53,167 nucleotides of DNA from Okeania sp. SIO2C9 (GTDB taxonomy: Bacteria; Cyanobacteriota; Cyanobacteriia; Cyanobacteriales; Microcoleaceae). Position numbers and translations under genes: made by a program. The notes beneath the pieces are model-generated. The model searched no databases. It had not been told where the DNA came from and saw nothing but the letters and a program-made list of their open reading frames with translations. The stretch spans positions 1-53,167 of the forward strand of contig NZ_JAAHGO010000035.1 of NCBI RefSeq assembly GCF_010672455.1, in the 5' to 3' direction. How positions within the stretch are numbered: position 1 is the stretch's first letter; each line of letters starts with the position of its first letter. Positions 19,028 through 28,424 of this stretch are shown in pieces.

Positions 19028-20425
19028 CCCAAATGAAAACCACTGTAGACAATTTTTTAGGTATCTGAGAATTACCCCATTTTAAAATAGTTAATTGTTC
19101 GGATACTATTCTGTCTAAACGATAATTATGCCAGCCAAATTTACCAAAAGGGTCTGTGCCAAAAGCTGTTAAATATTTAGCCCGACGTGCATAATGTAAA
19201 CAAACTGGATAAACTATTATTTCAACTTGTTTTTCAGAAGAAGCTATCCAATATTGAAACTTAATTACCCCACCCAATGATTGATGCCATAAATCCTCAA
19301 TTTGTTGCTGATAATTATCAACTTGGTCTTGATTTTCATCTGATAAAATGTAATCTAAATGTATAAAAATTCGGCGTTGTGGTTGATTATTATAATTTGG
19401 TATTGATTGTTGTTGAGTTATTTTTTCCCACACAGATTCGACTACTAATTCCAAATTAGGTTGTACGAAAGAAACTGACTCTAAAATCTTTAATAATTGC
19501 CAAGTTTGAGAAGAGGATAATTCTGAAATATCCCATCTTTCTGTTTCAACGACCGGAGGTTGAGGCCAGTCGTTTTGCTGTAGACAGTAATATTTTCCAG
19601 CTTCAGATTTTTTTTAGCCATCCTAACTTAGCTAAATACTTTAAATCATCTCTAATTGTACGATGTACTGTAGCAAAAGGACGTTGTTGTATTTTGATAA
19701 CTTCCCCACCCATTTTATCTGTAATTTTCTGCTCCCATTCTTTAATTGATAGGGGAATAATTGCAGTTTCAACTAATTCTTTTACTGACTTTTTACAAAT
19801 ACAATTTTTGTCTGGACATTCTGTTTTTATTTGTTCTACAGTTAAGCGATCGCTCAATGGATGTTGTGGCGAAAAAAAATATTCACGGAAGTCTATACAA
19901 GTAAAATATTTTGGTAATTCTGCTGGTAAATTATTTGGTTTTCCATAAAAATATTTTAATAAAACCCACACTCTAATTGAGCGATTAAATCTATCTCCTA
20001 ATCGCCCTAATGCTAACCAATCTAATATTTCTGGAGTGGGAGAATAGCTAAATTCAGAGAGCATGATCGGAAAGAAGAAGGAAGAGGGAAGAAGGAAGAA
20101 GGAAGAAGGAAGAAATTTACGTTAGAAGAAGGAAGAAGGAAGGAGGAAGAAATTTGCGTTGTCTGAGTTTTAACTTTTGACTTTTGAATTTCATAAATTA
20201 CTGTAGCATCAAAGTTTTGAGCTGATAACTTACTGTTGAGTCACAAATTACTAATTTTACCATAGTACAAACATTTTGTAAATGATTTTGTACACACTTT
20301 ACAATAGCTTCATATATTCTAGAGCTTTTATCTCTCAGTGGTTATGCCTAAGTCCTGTAATTAGTCATAGAATATATTTTAGTCTCAACCCTTATTTAAT
20401 AAAGGTTTTGAGGTGTTACCCTGTG

Positions 20426-20620
20426 AGAATGTTTTCAAAGGAGGGCAAATACCACTTGCCCCTACAGATAGTGGTTTAACAGTCAATTTGCGTAATTCCT
20501 GATTACTTTTACTTAGAGTACAGGACTTACGCACAGACACTAAATAAAGTGATGACGAATACTATTCGCTACTACATATGGCGTTTTAAAGGTTAATTTG
20601 CGTAAGTCCTGGAGTATTTA
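20426..20620. repeat. Family R3 repeats, two units
   Basis: One unit ends with CAATTTGCGTAATTCCTG. The next spans CAGGACTTACGCACAGAC to TTTGCGTAAGTCCTGG (20522-20612), with near-perfect inverted ends. The surrounding 20065-20771 gap has GAAGGAAGAA microsatellite (20070-20150) and no supported gene. Confidence 0.65.
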
Positions 20621-20771
20621 GAGTGAAATTTACAGTGAAGTTTTTAAAGATTCAGTGAAGTCTCGGAAAAAGGGTTGCAACACCTAGCTGGAACTCTTAA
20701 GATTAATACATATCAGATATCAGATATCAGCCATCCAAGTTCATTCATCCAAGTTCGTTCCGGAGTTTCTA

Positions 20772-20939
20772 ATGAAAAATCAAACCCAAACAACTGCTTC
20801 TATTATTTTGGAAATAATTCAAGTAGGAGCAGCGCTTATCACTTTATCTACTTTCACTTTATCTTTAACCCTTCTACTTACTCCTATAGCTATATTTTGT
20901 ATAGCTTACAAGTACAGGATTTTTGAATTAATTCAGTAG
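20772..20939 (+). CDS. Putative 55-residue hydrophobic small protein
   Basis: The frame encodes MKNQTQTTASIILEII followed by a long hydrophobic stretch (VGAALITLSTFTLSLTLLLT, then IAIFCIAYKY), enough for one long or two short membrane spans, and a short polar end. A diverged second copy without a start codon lies at 21359-21436 and encodes QVQVAAALITLMSLLYATY. The duplication of the coding-like words argues that this is more than chance. I do not recognise a family; small membrane peptides of this size include type I toxins and regulators, which is only a suggestion. No GGAGG site is visible. Confidence 0.35.
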   Translation: MKNQTQTTASIILEIIQVGAALITLSTFTLSLTLLLTPIAIFCIAYKYRIFELIQ

Positions 20940-21232
20940 AAGCTGATCGTGTAAATTTTAAAAATTCTAGAATAGGAAAATTGCTATCAATCTTCCTATT
21001 TCTTAAGTAAAATCACACTTAGCTACTTGAACCATACTTAATACTAACTCCCTGGCATTTTTTCCTATTAGAAGCGTTTCATATTCAACTATTGAAGCGT
21101 TTATAGCTGCATGAGAATTTTTTTATATTTCTTACTTTTACTAAGTTCGAGTTACAGTAACAGAATCTTACTTTTGCTCGCAGCTTACTATTAGTTACAA
21201 TTAGATATCCATGATTTATGTAACTCTTAGAG

Positions 21233-21330
21233 GACTTACGCACGAGCTACTAAAAAGTAGTTGTTGAGATTGCTTCCCTGTCGGTCGCAATGACAGAAAT
21301 AAGTTCTACTAGGTAAGTCCTATCTTACTT
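21233..21330. repeat. Family R3 repeat
   Basis: AGGACTTACGCACGAGC at the left and TAGGTAAGTCCT at the right are inverted. Inside, AGATTGCTTCCCTGTCGGTC is a word often seen in cyanobacterial intergenic repeats. No gene is present between 20940 and 21644. Confidence 0.55.
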
Positions 21331-21434
21331 TAAAAAATGCGCCACCTTTGTCCTTAGTGCCATCCAAGTACAAGTAGCAGCAGCGCTTATCACTTTAATG
21401 TCTTTATTATATGCTACTTACTTGGTTTATTTTT

Positions 21435-21540
21435 AAAGATTCAGTAAAATTTTATAGAGTTTATGAAGAATTGGTAAAGATAGAATATAAAGATTCAGTA
21501 AAAATTTTATAGAGTTTATGAAGAATCGGTAAAGTTCGGA
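21435..21540. repeat. Two tandem copies of a 54-bp unit
   Basis: AAAGATTCAGTAAAATTTTA begins the first unit at 21435, and an almost identical unit starts at 21489; both include AGAGTTTATGAAGAAT and end in GGTAAAG. A partial third match (AAAGATTCAGTGAAG) lies at 20646. Confidence 0.75.
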
Positions 21541-21644
21541 TAACTTTGGAGCTAATACTCCTAATCTACCATAGATAGACTATAAAAAAAGTCAACCTAA
21601 TGTAGAGAAGTTCTATACAACCTCCCTACATTATTATCACATAT

Positions 21645-22967
21645 CTACTTAACAGACAACATCTGAGCTAATTCTGGATGACGACCAAATAAACCAGTCA
21701 TTACCCGTAAAGACAAAGACTTAAAAATCGGAACTATTCCCATACCCCACAAACCTAAACGACGAACCGCTACTATAGGCAACACACTAGCAGAAAACAT
21801 TCTATCCAGAAAATCAGTAACCCCTAAAATTACGAAATTCTCCTTCCTCCGCCAACTTTCATAACGCTTCAATACCCCAATATCTCCAATATCCTCACCT
21901 TGCTGATGAGCAAACTTAATCACCTCAGCGATCGCTCCTACATCCCGAATACCCATATTCAAACCTTGACCACCTACAGGATGACAACAATGAGCAGCAT
22001 CCCCAATTAAAGCTAGACGGTGTTCAACATAACGATCGCTCTGCATCAACTGTACCGGAAAAACATAGCGATCGCTCAACAACTCCAACTTACCCAACTT
22101 TCCAGCAGTACGATACTCCAACTTAGCCAAAAATTCCTGTTTATCCAACTCCTGCAACGCCTTCGCCTCAGCATGAGGAGCAGTCCAAACCACCTGACAG
22201 CGATTTCCCGGCAAGGGCAAAACCCCCATCGGGCCACTCGGCCAAAATCTCTCAAAAGCAATATTATTGTGAGACCTTTCAGTTTTAATCGTCATTGCCA
22301 CACAAGACTGCCAATACTTCCAACCATGAGTACCAATATTAGCAGCTTCACGAATAGGAGACCTCGCCCCATCTGCTCCTACCACCAACCGAGAGCGGAC
22401 AGTCAAACTGTCATTTTCACCAGACAAACTATCTGTATCCTTCTGCTTTAGCTCAACCTCCACAAAATCCGATTTATAATCTACCCGCAAAACTTCCGCT
22501 GGACATAACCAAGTAAGTTGCTCACAGTCTGTCAAAAATTCCTGCATTGCCGTCAACATCACCTGATGTTCTCCCACATAACCCAATCCCTCCTTTAAAG
22601 TTGGCCTTTTACCAGTAATAGCCAAATCATCAGGATAAAATTGGACAGTACGGGGATAATTACCATCAGAAAGACTAATTTGCTGATATGTAGTAATTTT
22701 AGGCAAAATTTGTTGCCAAACTCCGATGCCATCTAATATTCTGCCAGATGTTAAGGAGAGATTATAAGCAAGTTTTCTAGCTGCAACTACAGACTTAGGT
22801 TGACTTTCAATCAATGCCACTTTTAAGCCAGAATTTTTCAAAGCACAAGCAAGAGCGGTGCCAGCGATACCCCCACCGACGATAACTAAATCGTAATCTA
22901 ATTTTGGTTTAACAGTTGTTTCAGATAGAGAATTTTGGGAAAGTTGCTCCATTACCATATTTATCAA
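21645..22967 (-). CDS. FAD-dependent UbiH/COQ6-type hydroxylase
   Basis: The 440-residue flavoprotein monooxygenase shows the three class A landmarks: the FAD dinucleotide motif DLVIVGGGIAGTALACAL (residues about 26-43), the GADGARSPIRE motif in the middle and the GDAAHCCHPVGGQGLNMG motif near 325. Length and pattern fit the UbiH/UbiF/VisC family, which hydroxylates aromatic rings in ubiquinone synthesis. Cyanobacteria make plastoquinone rather than ubiquinone, so the substrate here is unknown; a prenylquinone is plausible. The sequence appears intact. Methionines at positions 1, 4 and 6 are all possible starts. No partner gene is adjacent. Confidence 0.88.
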   Translation of the reverse strand: MINMVMEQLSQNSLSETTVKPKLDYDLVIVGGGIAGTALACALKNSGLKVALIESQPKSVVAARKLAYNLSLTSGRILDGIGVWQQILPKITTYQQISLSDGNYPRTVQFYPDDLAITGKRPTLKEGLGYVGEHQVMLTAMQEFLTDCEQLTWLCPAEVLRVDYKSDFVEVELKQKDTDSLSGENDSLTVRSRLVVGADGARSPIREAANIGTHGWKYWQSCVAMTIKTERSHNNIAFERFWPSGPMGVLPLPGNRCQVVWTAPHAEAKALQELDKQEFLAKLEYRTAGKLGKLELLSDRYVFPVQLMQSDRYVEHRLALIGDAAHCCHPVGGQGLNMGIRDVGAIAEVIKFAHQQGEDIGDIGVLKRYESWRRKENFVILGVTDFLDRMFSASVLPIVAVRRLGLWGMGIVPIFKSLSLRVMTGLFGRHPELAQMLSVK

Positions 22968-23142
22968 AAATAATCAAGTGCCTAGTAATTTATACTCTCC
23001 CTATATTGTGGCGCAACTTTTCGGAAAAATCTGACTGATTTTTGACTGAAGAGAGAATTTTAAGAAGGAGTCAGGAGACAGAATTAAAGTGCTATAGTAC
23101 TAAACTATTATGGAATCCGTCAAAATATTGATTTAAAATGAA

Positions 23143-24318
23143 ATGAGCCGAAATATTCGCCTCTTTCCCTCCTATTCTCAAAGAGAAAATCAGACTACAA
23201 ACCATTGTCTCCTGATTCTCAAAATGCTTTATGAAGAAAATCCTAAATTTTTATCGGAAGTTTTGAGTAAACTATGAGGTGAAGGTTTATCTGGAAAAGT
23301 TGGAGTCAAATTCACTCAACAAGTAAGAAGAAAACAAAGTACTCCTGATGGAGAAATTACTCAAGAACCTTTCTCTATTTTTGTAAGTATTCAGCCGTCA
23401 GCTATTAGCTATCAGCTATTAATTTTGTAGAAGATAAAAACAACCTTTGAAATTGAGAAAGAATAAAAATTTACTGCTAAAGTCCCATTTATAAACCTGA
23501 GAAGTAATTATTCATTACTAATTGCTGATAGATGACTGCTAATAGCTGAATGCTTACCTATTTTTATTGAAACTAAAAGGGGAAATAATTTTGATGAAGG
23601 ACAATTATTACGTCATCTAGAAAACCTTAAGCAAAAGCAAGGGGCAAAAGTTCTTATTGCTCTTGCTAACTATGAACAAGATGAACCTAATGATCCGGCT
23701 TTTTCCAATGTTAAAAAGATTGCTGAAGCAGATAAAATTTTATTTTTACCTATTAGTTTTGAATATTTTCTAGAGTCAATAAAAGTGGCAGGTTTACCAA
23801 AAAATCTAGCCGATGCGATCGCCGACTGAGAAGAGTATTTTGATGAAGAAAATTTGTTACCATCTTGGAAATATCGTCTAGATGTTGTGAATTGTGCTGG
23901 AACTTATGATGATGTTATTAACCATAATATATATGTTTGTACAGCAAAAGGTGGTCAGTATAGTCATCGTCGCAGTTTGTACTTTGGAGTCTATAGAAAT
24001 AAACAAGTAGACCGGGTAGCTAAGATTGAAGCAGTTGTGGATCTTGAGTCATAAGATGAGTATTCTATTAAGTGGAAAAACGTTGATAAATCGGATGAAG
24101 AATTAGTTGAAATTGCTAGAAATCGTCGTAGCTATATTGATAATTCATGGTATCCAGCAAGAGTATTTTTATTAGCTGATTTACATCCGACTAATTTTCG
24201 CAAGACGACTCCTGGGGGAATGCAAAGCAGTAAAAGATACTTTGATATTGGTAGTGTGAATGATGTTACAGATTTAGCCGAAAAATTAAAGGATGAAACT
24301 TGGGAACAATATCAATAA
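23143..24318 (+). pseudogene. Broken gene of unknown family, possibly PD-(D/E)XK nuclease-like
   Basis: One frame runs from MSRNIRLFPSYSQ to DETWEQYQ (about 330 native residues) but contains stops at 23275 (TGA), 23827 (TGA) and 24052 (TAA), plus an R2 repeat (23384-23560) that adds another stop. No frameshift is needed to read through. The segment IETKRG followed by LLRHLENLKQKQGAKVLIAL resembles the E-x-K core of PD-(D/E)XK nucleases, but this is a weak pattern match. Downstream parts include DVVNCAGTYDDVINHNIYVC and PARVFLLADLHPTNF. Coding-like composition persists to the end, so the decay is probably recent. I do not know the family. Confidence 0.55.
23384..23560. repeat. Family R2 element inside the pseudogene
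   Basis: GTAAGTATTCAGCCGTCAGC at the left and CTAATAGCTGAATGCTTAC at the right are inverted ends, as in the copy at 13166-13377. It splits the pseudogene between SIFV and ETKRG-coding parts. Confidence 0.65.
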
Positions 24319-24419
24319 AAATTCACTACTTTATATTACCTCTTTATTAGTAGTAGGGTGTGTGAGCGGAACGAAGTGGAGTATAGTATTACCTAATAAT
24401 TAATAATTAATAATTAAAT

Positions 24420-24620
24420 AATTCAGGTTTAAAGCCTCCCCTTTTAAGGGGAAAAAAGCGGTTGAGGGATGGCGTTAGGGGAGCGGCTCTGATAAGAGCG
24501 GGTCTCCTCGCCATATCCAATCGACCAAGAGAAGAAATAATATCTCCTTATATTCAATCAAGAGCGGTTTTAACCAGAGGTAATTATCAATTATCAATTA
24601 TCCATTATCAATTAATGAAG
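24420..24620. repeat. Family R1 repeat, inverted copy
   Basis: It contains TTTAAAGCCTCCCCTTTTAA, then GGGTCTCCTCGCCATATCCA, AATCGACCAAGAGAAG and AATTATCAATTATC tandem words. It fills most of the gap before the CYTH gene. Confidence 0.55.
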
Positions 24621-24670
24621 CACCGTTGAGTTTTGCTCAGTTACGCTGTCGTTAACAGCACCCTACTAAA

Positions 24671-25543
24671 TTAAGCAACCAAAAGAGATTTTTTTTCTGC
24701 CAAAAACATATTTTGAAATTGATTTCCTTCGCCATAAACATAAGCAGTTTTAGTCATGGGGTGAAAATTTATCCATTCCCATTGTTTTTGCAAAGCTTTA
24801 AACAAATAATTTGTTCCTTGAATCATTGGCAGAGGAAATTGTTCTAATTTTTTTGGAGATTCTAACAATTTTTTAGGTAGACGATATTTAAGTGAAAATT
24901 CTGCAATTAACGGTAAATTATCTGTTGTATTTAAATACCAGAAACTTAGATCGGTTTTCACAATATGTTTGTCTCCAAATTGTAAATTTGCTAGTTTCCT
25001 TACAACTTCAAAAGCCCGAAAATTATTAACTAATTCAATTGGAGTTTGTTCGGGAATATCAAGAGCTTTTAAACCAGGAAATAATTTCGCAACCTGTTTA
25101 ATATTTTCAAAGTTAGGCTGCCGATCTTTAGTTACAGATATTGACTGAGAAAATTTGCTTTGAAATGGCGGAATTATATCTTCTTCAAACTTAGTCTTAC
25201 CTGGTTTTGTTGCCGACAAATCCTGTGAAGCTGACAAATAGCGGTCTGACTCACGATGTTTTAGAGTCACCTGATATTCTAGTTGATGATATTTTTTTTC
25301 TCGCCTAATTCTCAGGATAAAACCATGATGACGTAAATCAAAATTTGGTGTATCTAAGTAATAAATTTGTCTATATTTTTCTTCAGTTTGTTGGCTAATA
25401 ACTTTTCCTTTAAACTGTTGTGTCAATGACTCAACTAAATTGCCAAATCTTTCTACAGTATGAGTACGGTCATAAAATTGATTAATATTGAGAATTAATT
25501 TGTATTCTCTGGAATTAATTGCTTGGTTGCAGTTCTTCATCAC
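24671..25543 (-). CDS. CYTH-like (triphosphate tunnel) domain protein
   Basis: The 290-residue protein follows the CYTH plan: an opening strand YKLILNINQF, then YYLDTPNFDLRHHGFILRIR with the basic strand that binds triphosphate, VTLKHRES further on, and acidic strand residues KTKFEED. Enzymes of this fold include inorganic triphosphatases, adenylate cyclases and thiamine triphosphatases. The usual ExExK opening is not clear (REYKLIL), so the catalytic state is uncertain and the protein may be a divergent member. No signal peptide or membrane span. It is flanked by repeat-rich gaps with no partner gene. An isolated ATG at 25543 is the likely start. Confidence 0.65.
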   Translation of the reverse strand: MMKNCNQAINSREYKLILNINQFYDRTHTVERFGNLVESLTQQFKGKVISQQTEEKYRQIYYLDTPNFDLRHHGFILRIRREKKYHQLEYQVTLKHRESDRYLSASQDLSATKPGKTKFEEDIIPPFQSKFSQSISVTKDRQPNFENIKQVAKLFPGLKALDIPEQTPIELVNNFRAFEVVRKLANLQFGDKHIVKTDLSFWYLNTTDNLPLIAEFSLKYRLPKKLLESPKKLEQFPLPMIQGTNYLFKALQKQWEWINFHPMTKTAYVYGEGNQFQNMFLAEKKSLLVA

Positions 25544-25684
25544 TAATTCTTTATTGCATCTGTGTACGAGTTATAACTACCTCAAACTTATTGATTCAAA
25601 TTTTAAGTTTGAGGATATTTTTTACCAGATGCAACCCTGAGATAGCTGATAGTTAATTTGTGAAATATATGGATTAATATAATA

Positions 25685-25917
25685 GTAAGTATTTCCTGCG
25701 GAATGCTGCACAAACAGCTATTAGCTGTCAGCTATCAGCAACAAGACTCTCTCATATAGGACAGTGTTTAAATTAAAATAGACTTTAAGGGCAAGGGAGC
25801 AAACTTTTGTAGTAAGACAATTAAATATTGCTTTTATCCTAAATTAAAAGCACTCTTCTGATAGCTGATGGCTGACGGCTGTTTGCGCAGCATTCCGGAG
25901 GAAATGCTTACATATAA
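25685..25917. repeat. Family R2 element, long copy
   Basis: GTAAGTATTTCCTGCGGAAT at the left and its inverse CCGGAGGAAATGCTTACA at the right bound about 230 bases. CAAACAGCTATTAGCTGTCA and TGATGGCTGACGGCTGTT are also inverted. This copy has the clearest terminal repeats of the family. Confidence 0.7.
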
Positions 25918-26075
25918 TAACTATTCACATTATATTTTAGGTCAATGTTATTGTCTAAAATATCCTGGCTACGCTACTAATATTAAACAACAATCAAATA
26001 TTGATAAATTCCGAAGTAATCTTAACTATAAATTCCATCGCATCTGCTAGAAATCAGAATAATTTTGTCGATTAA

Positions 26076-26190
26076 ACAACTTTTACCGAAAAATTGTGGT
26101 TTAAAGCCTCCCCTTTTAAGGGGATAATAAAAAAAATTTTCATGATTAGTCAATCCTCTTCTTTTCAAGGAGAGGTAATTATTCATTATT
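26076..26190. repeat. Family R1 repeat, inverted copy
   Basis: ACCGAAAAATTGTGGTTTAA, CCTCCCCTTTTAAGGGGA, TTTTCATGATTAGTCAATCC and CTTTTCAAGGAGAGGTAATT occur in the same order as in 10695-10790. Confidence 0.65.
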
Positions 26191-26442
26191 AATTGTTGAA
26201 CCCTTTCATTCTTCGAGCCAATCAGCAATATATTAAAAATCAAAAACAAATATTCCCCACCCTTAAAGAAATTAAGAATGGAGAATATTATAGTTTAACA
26301 AACAGTATACTAATACCATGTGCCCCCTCCGGTGGAGCTACGAATTGCGGATGATTAGTTATAATAAAATTCTTGTTTGTAGTTGGGCTTTAGCCCTTAC
26401 AATATCTATATAATGCCCGCTTGAATACTTACACTTAGGAGT

Positions 26443-26566
26443 AATATAGAATCCGGTTGAATAGTTATTGTAAGTTGGGAGTAGGGAAGTGGGGGAGTAG
26501 GAGAGATTAAAAGCTTGAAGTAATTATAGAATTATCAACATATACTATATAACCGGATTCTATATA
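26443..26566. mobile_element. MITE family C, copy 2
   Basis: Terminal inverted repeats AATATAGAATCCGGTTGAA and TATAACCGGATTCTATATA enclose a GGGAGTAGG tract and GAATTATCAACATATACTAT. The rest of the gap to 26715 holds a GGGAGCAAGATGCTCCCAC palindrome (26614-26632) and a CTTCCTTCTTC microsatellite. Confidence 0.7.
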
Positions 26567-26715
26567 AGGAAAGAAGGGTTAGAGAAGATATGGAGACAAG
26601 CAACACTCACAACGGGAGCAAGATGCTCCCACTGACTACACCATAAGCAAAATCATCACAACTTCGGTCCTTCCTCCTTCCTTCTTCCTTCTTCCTTCTT
26701 CCTTCTTTCAAATAA

Positions 26716-27660
26716 TTAAACCAGTTTAAGATTTGGATACTCAGCAACCATATCTTCAGAGGTCAAAGTATCGCCACTTGCTTGAGGTGTCCATAAAACT
26801 TCAACAGCTAATAACTGCTCACTAGAAATAGTACCCATTTGACTTAAAGCACGTTTTACATCTTCTGTACTATTAATAACTGGTAACTGTAATTTACCTT
26901 GAGTACCAACAACAACAGTAACCACAATATATTCCCCTGGTGCTTCTACTTGCTGAGTTACCAATTCACTATCAGTTTCACTAACAGGTAGAGAAGTTTC
27001 AAGGTCTTTATCAATTAATTGATTATTGTAATTGGAAAGAGTCTCCTCAGAAAACTTACTGCGTTCAGTCAGAGCATACTGATTAAACTTTGCTTCTGCC
27101 GAGTCTAGCTTTGCTTGTTCACTTTCGGCAGATCCATAAACCCAATATTCAGGGTGACGCAATAAAGATAATGTAGCTTCTTGGAGAACTTGCGTTCTAC
27201 CCGCAGCAGAACCAGTATCAGCATTTTCCGCTATTCTATCAAGGTCTGTTTGTAAACTACGACCTTCTGCCAATAAACCAACTTGGACCCTAGCAACAGA
27301 AACTGTAGGATTATTGCTATAGCTGTCAAACTCATCTCCCTGAGTTACTCTTCGGAAACTACTAACCAAGAAATTAGCGATCGCAATAAAAATCAAAATT
27401 GTAAACAGACTGCCAAACCCACCGAAACCAAAGAAAGGTAATAAAAATGGGAAACCAATACCTCCTCGAGGATAGTAACCACCTCCAGGACTACGGGTAG
27501 GTGATGTATAACTACGACTGGGCATTCTAAATGACCCACCCCCAATACGACCTCCACTCCGAGCGGCAAAAGCTGCATCAGCTTGACTGAAGACTAAAGT
27601 GAGAACTAACCCAATGACAACAACAGATTTTACGATCTGGGAAAGCAGTTTTTTATTCAT
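26716..27660 (-). CDS. DUF1517 family membrane-associated protein
   Basis: The 314-residue protein has a signal peptide (hydrophobic VVVIGLVLTLVF, likely cleavage after FAA), a glycine/serine/proline-rich stretch with ARSGGRIGGGSFRMPSRSY, a membrane span around FTILIFIAIANFLVSSF and a soluble C-terminal domain. This is the layout of DUF1517, a cyanobacterial and plastid family of unknown function whose plant members are thylakoid-envelope proteins. The C-terminal part includes VEAPGEYIVVTVVVGTQGKL, typical of the family. It is probably anchored in the cytoplasmic or thylakoid membrane. No operon partner is evident. Confidence 0.82.
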   Translation of the reverse strand: MNKKLLSQIVKSVVVIGLVLTLVFSQADAAFAARSGGRIGGGSFRMPSRSYTSPTRSPGGGYYPRGGIGFPFLLPFFGFGGFGSLFTILIFIAIANFLVSSFRRVTQGDEFDSYSNNPTVSVARVQVGLLAEGRSLQTDLDRIAENADTGSAAGRTQVLQEATLSLLRHPEYWVYGSAESEQAKLDSAEAKFNQYALTERSKFSEETLSNYNNQLIDKDLETSLPVSETDSELVTQQVEAPGEYIVVTVVVGTQGKLQLPVINSTEDVKRALSQMGTISSEQLLAVEVLWTPQASGDTLTSEDMVAEYPNLKLV

Positions 27661-28196
27661 AAATAATCATTATTATTATTGCTATACATTTTTAATGTAC
27701 CGCTTTCTATCTAGACTGTGCAGCTAAATCTAGTTATTTAATTATTGGGATATCCGTACTTGAATCACAGAATATCAAAAATCAAAAATTATGTAGTCGA
27801 AGTTACAGTCTAGTGTCGCTACGCAGAAGTTAAAAGTCAAAAGTATTGATCGGGATTTACGCACGGACACTAAATCCAGTGAGGGCGCAAAGGGCGCAAT
27901 TCGGAGCTTGGCGGAACGCCAATGCCATTCGCCCCTACACATACTGAATTTTCTTTATTTTTTGGTCAAGTATATTTGCCTAAGTATTAAAATATATAGC
28001 ACTATAGTTTTTAGTTACTATAACCAGGTAGTCCTGTAGATGTAGTTATATTTATAATTAAATCCCTTTCACTGCCAGAAACAAAACTACAAAAATCACT
28101 ACTTGTACACCACTACCTATAACCATATATAAATATAAATCCCCGCTTTTAGCCTATCAAATCTAACTTCTAACTTCTGACTTCTAACTTCTGACT
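27661..28196. other. Gap with family R3 repeat
   Basis: A degenerate R3 unit (GATTTACGCACGGACAC, AATGCCATTCGCCCCTAC) lies at 27851-27945, and CTAACTTCTGACTT tandem words at 28167-28197 overlap the thiS stop. No gene was found. Confidence 0.5.
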
Positions 28197-28415
28197 TCAT
28201 TCAACACCTCCTCCCACAATAGTAACTATTTCCAACTTGTCCCCTGCTTGTATTTCAGTTTTGTCCCAAAATTGTCTATGTAAAATCTCACCATTATATT
28301 CCACAGCTACTAACCGAGGGTTTAGCCCCAACTGTTCGAGAAAATTAGGTAAAAGTGTATGGGGTAAACAAGTATGGGTTTCTCCGTTAACTTTGAGCGT
28401 AATTTGACTTGACAT
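28197..28415 (-). CDS. thiS: Sulfur carrier protein ThiS
   Basis: The 72-residue ubiquitin-fold protein has the typical ThiS pattern: VNGETHTCLPHTLLPNFLEQ at the N-terminus, PRLVAVEYNGEILHR in the middle and a KLEIVTIVGGG tail. The C-terminal glycine pair is adenylated and thiocarboxylated to donate sulfur to ThiG for the thiazole half of thiamine. Here two residues (VE) follow GGG, so the glycines are not terminal; either a trim is needed or the end has been changed by the repeat that abuts the stop. It follows thiE by nine bases on the same strand, so the two are probably co-transcribed. Confidence 0.9.
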   Translation of the reverse strand: MSSQITLKVNGETHTCLPHTLLPNFLEQLGLNPRLVAVEYNGEILHRQFWDKTEIQAGDKLEIVTIVGGGVE

Positions 28416-28424
28416 TAGTAATAT

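Larger units (their letters stand above)
18374..20064 (-). pseudogene. CRISPR-associated TIGR03985-like regulator, broken
   Basis: Reading right to left, a helix-turn-helix N-terminus (EILDWLALGRLGDRFNRSIR; later RPFATVHRTIRDDLKYLAKL) is followed by a middle part, a segment with YVDDTVRHPTFQPI and a C-terminus with RSPQDAYYYGWIRNGDINVL. This pattern matches the WYL-like TIGR03985 family, found beside type III CRISPR loci in cyanobacteria. Three lesions break it: a one-base shift at an A8 run near 19609, a palindromic GC-rich insert at 18968-19027, and a MITE at 18626-18748. Rejoining the pieces gives one continuous protein. No cas genes or repeat array are visible in this window, so the gene is an orphan or relic. 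Confidence 0.65.

Noticed and set aside
20282-20479. A 65-residue frame in the 20-kb gap
   Set aside because: It overlaps a family R3 repeat at its 3' end and has no recognisable domain.
23854-24054. A 66-residue frame as a separate gene
   Set aside because: It is an internal part of the single stop-riddled frame from 23143 to 24318.
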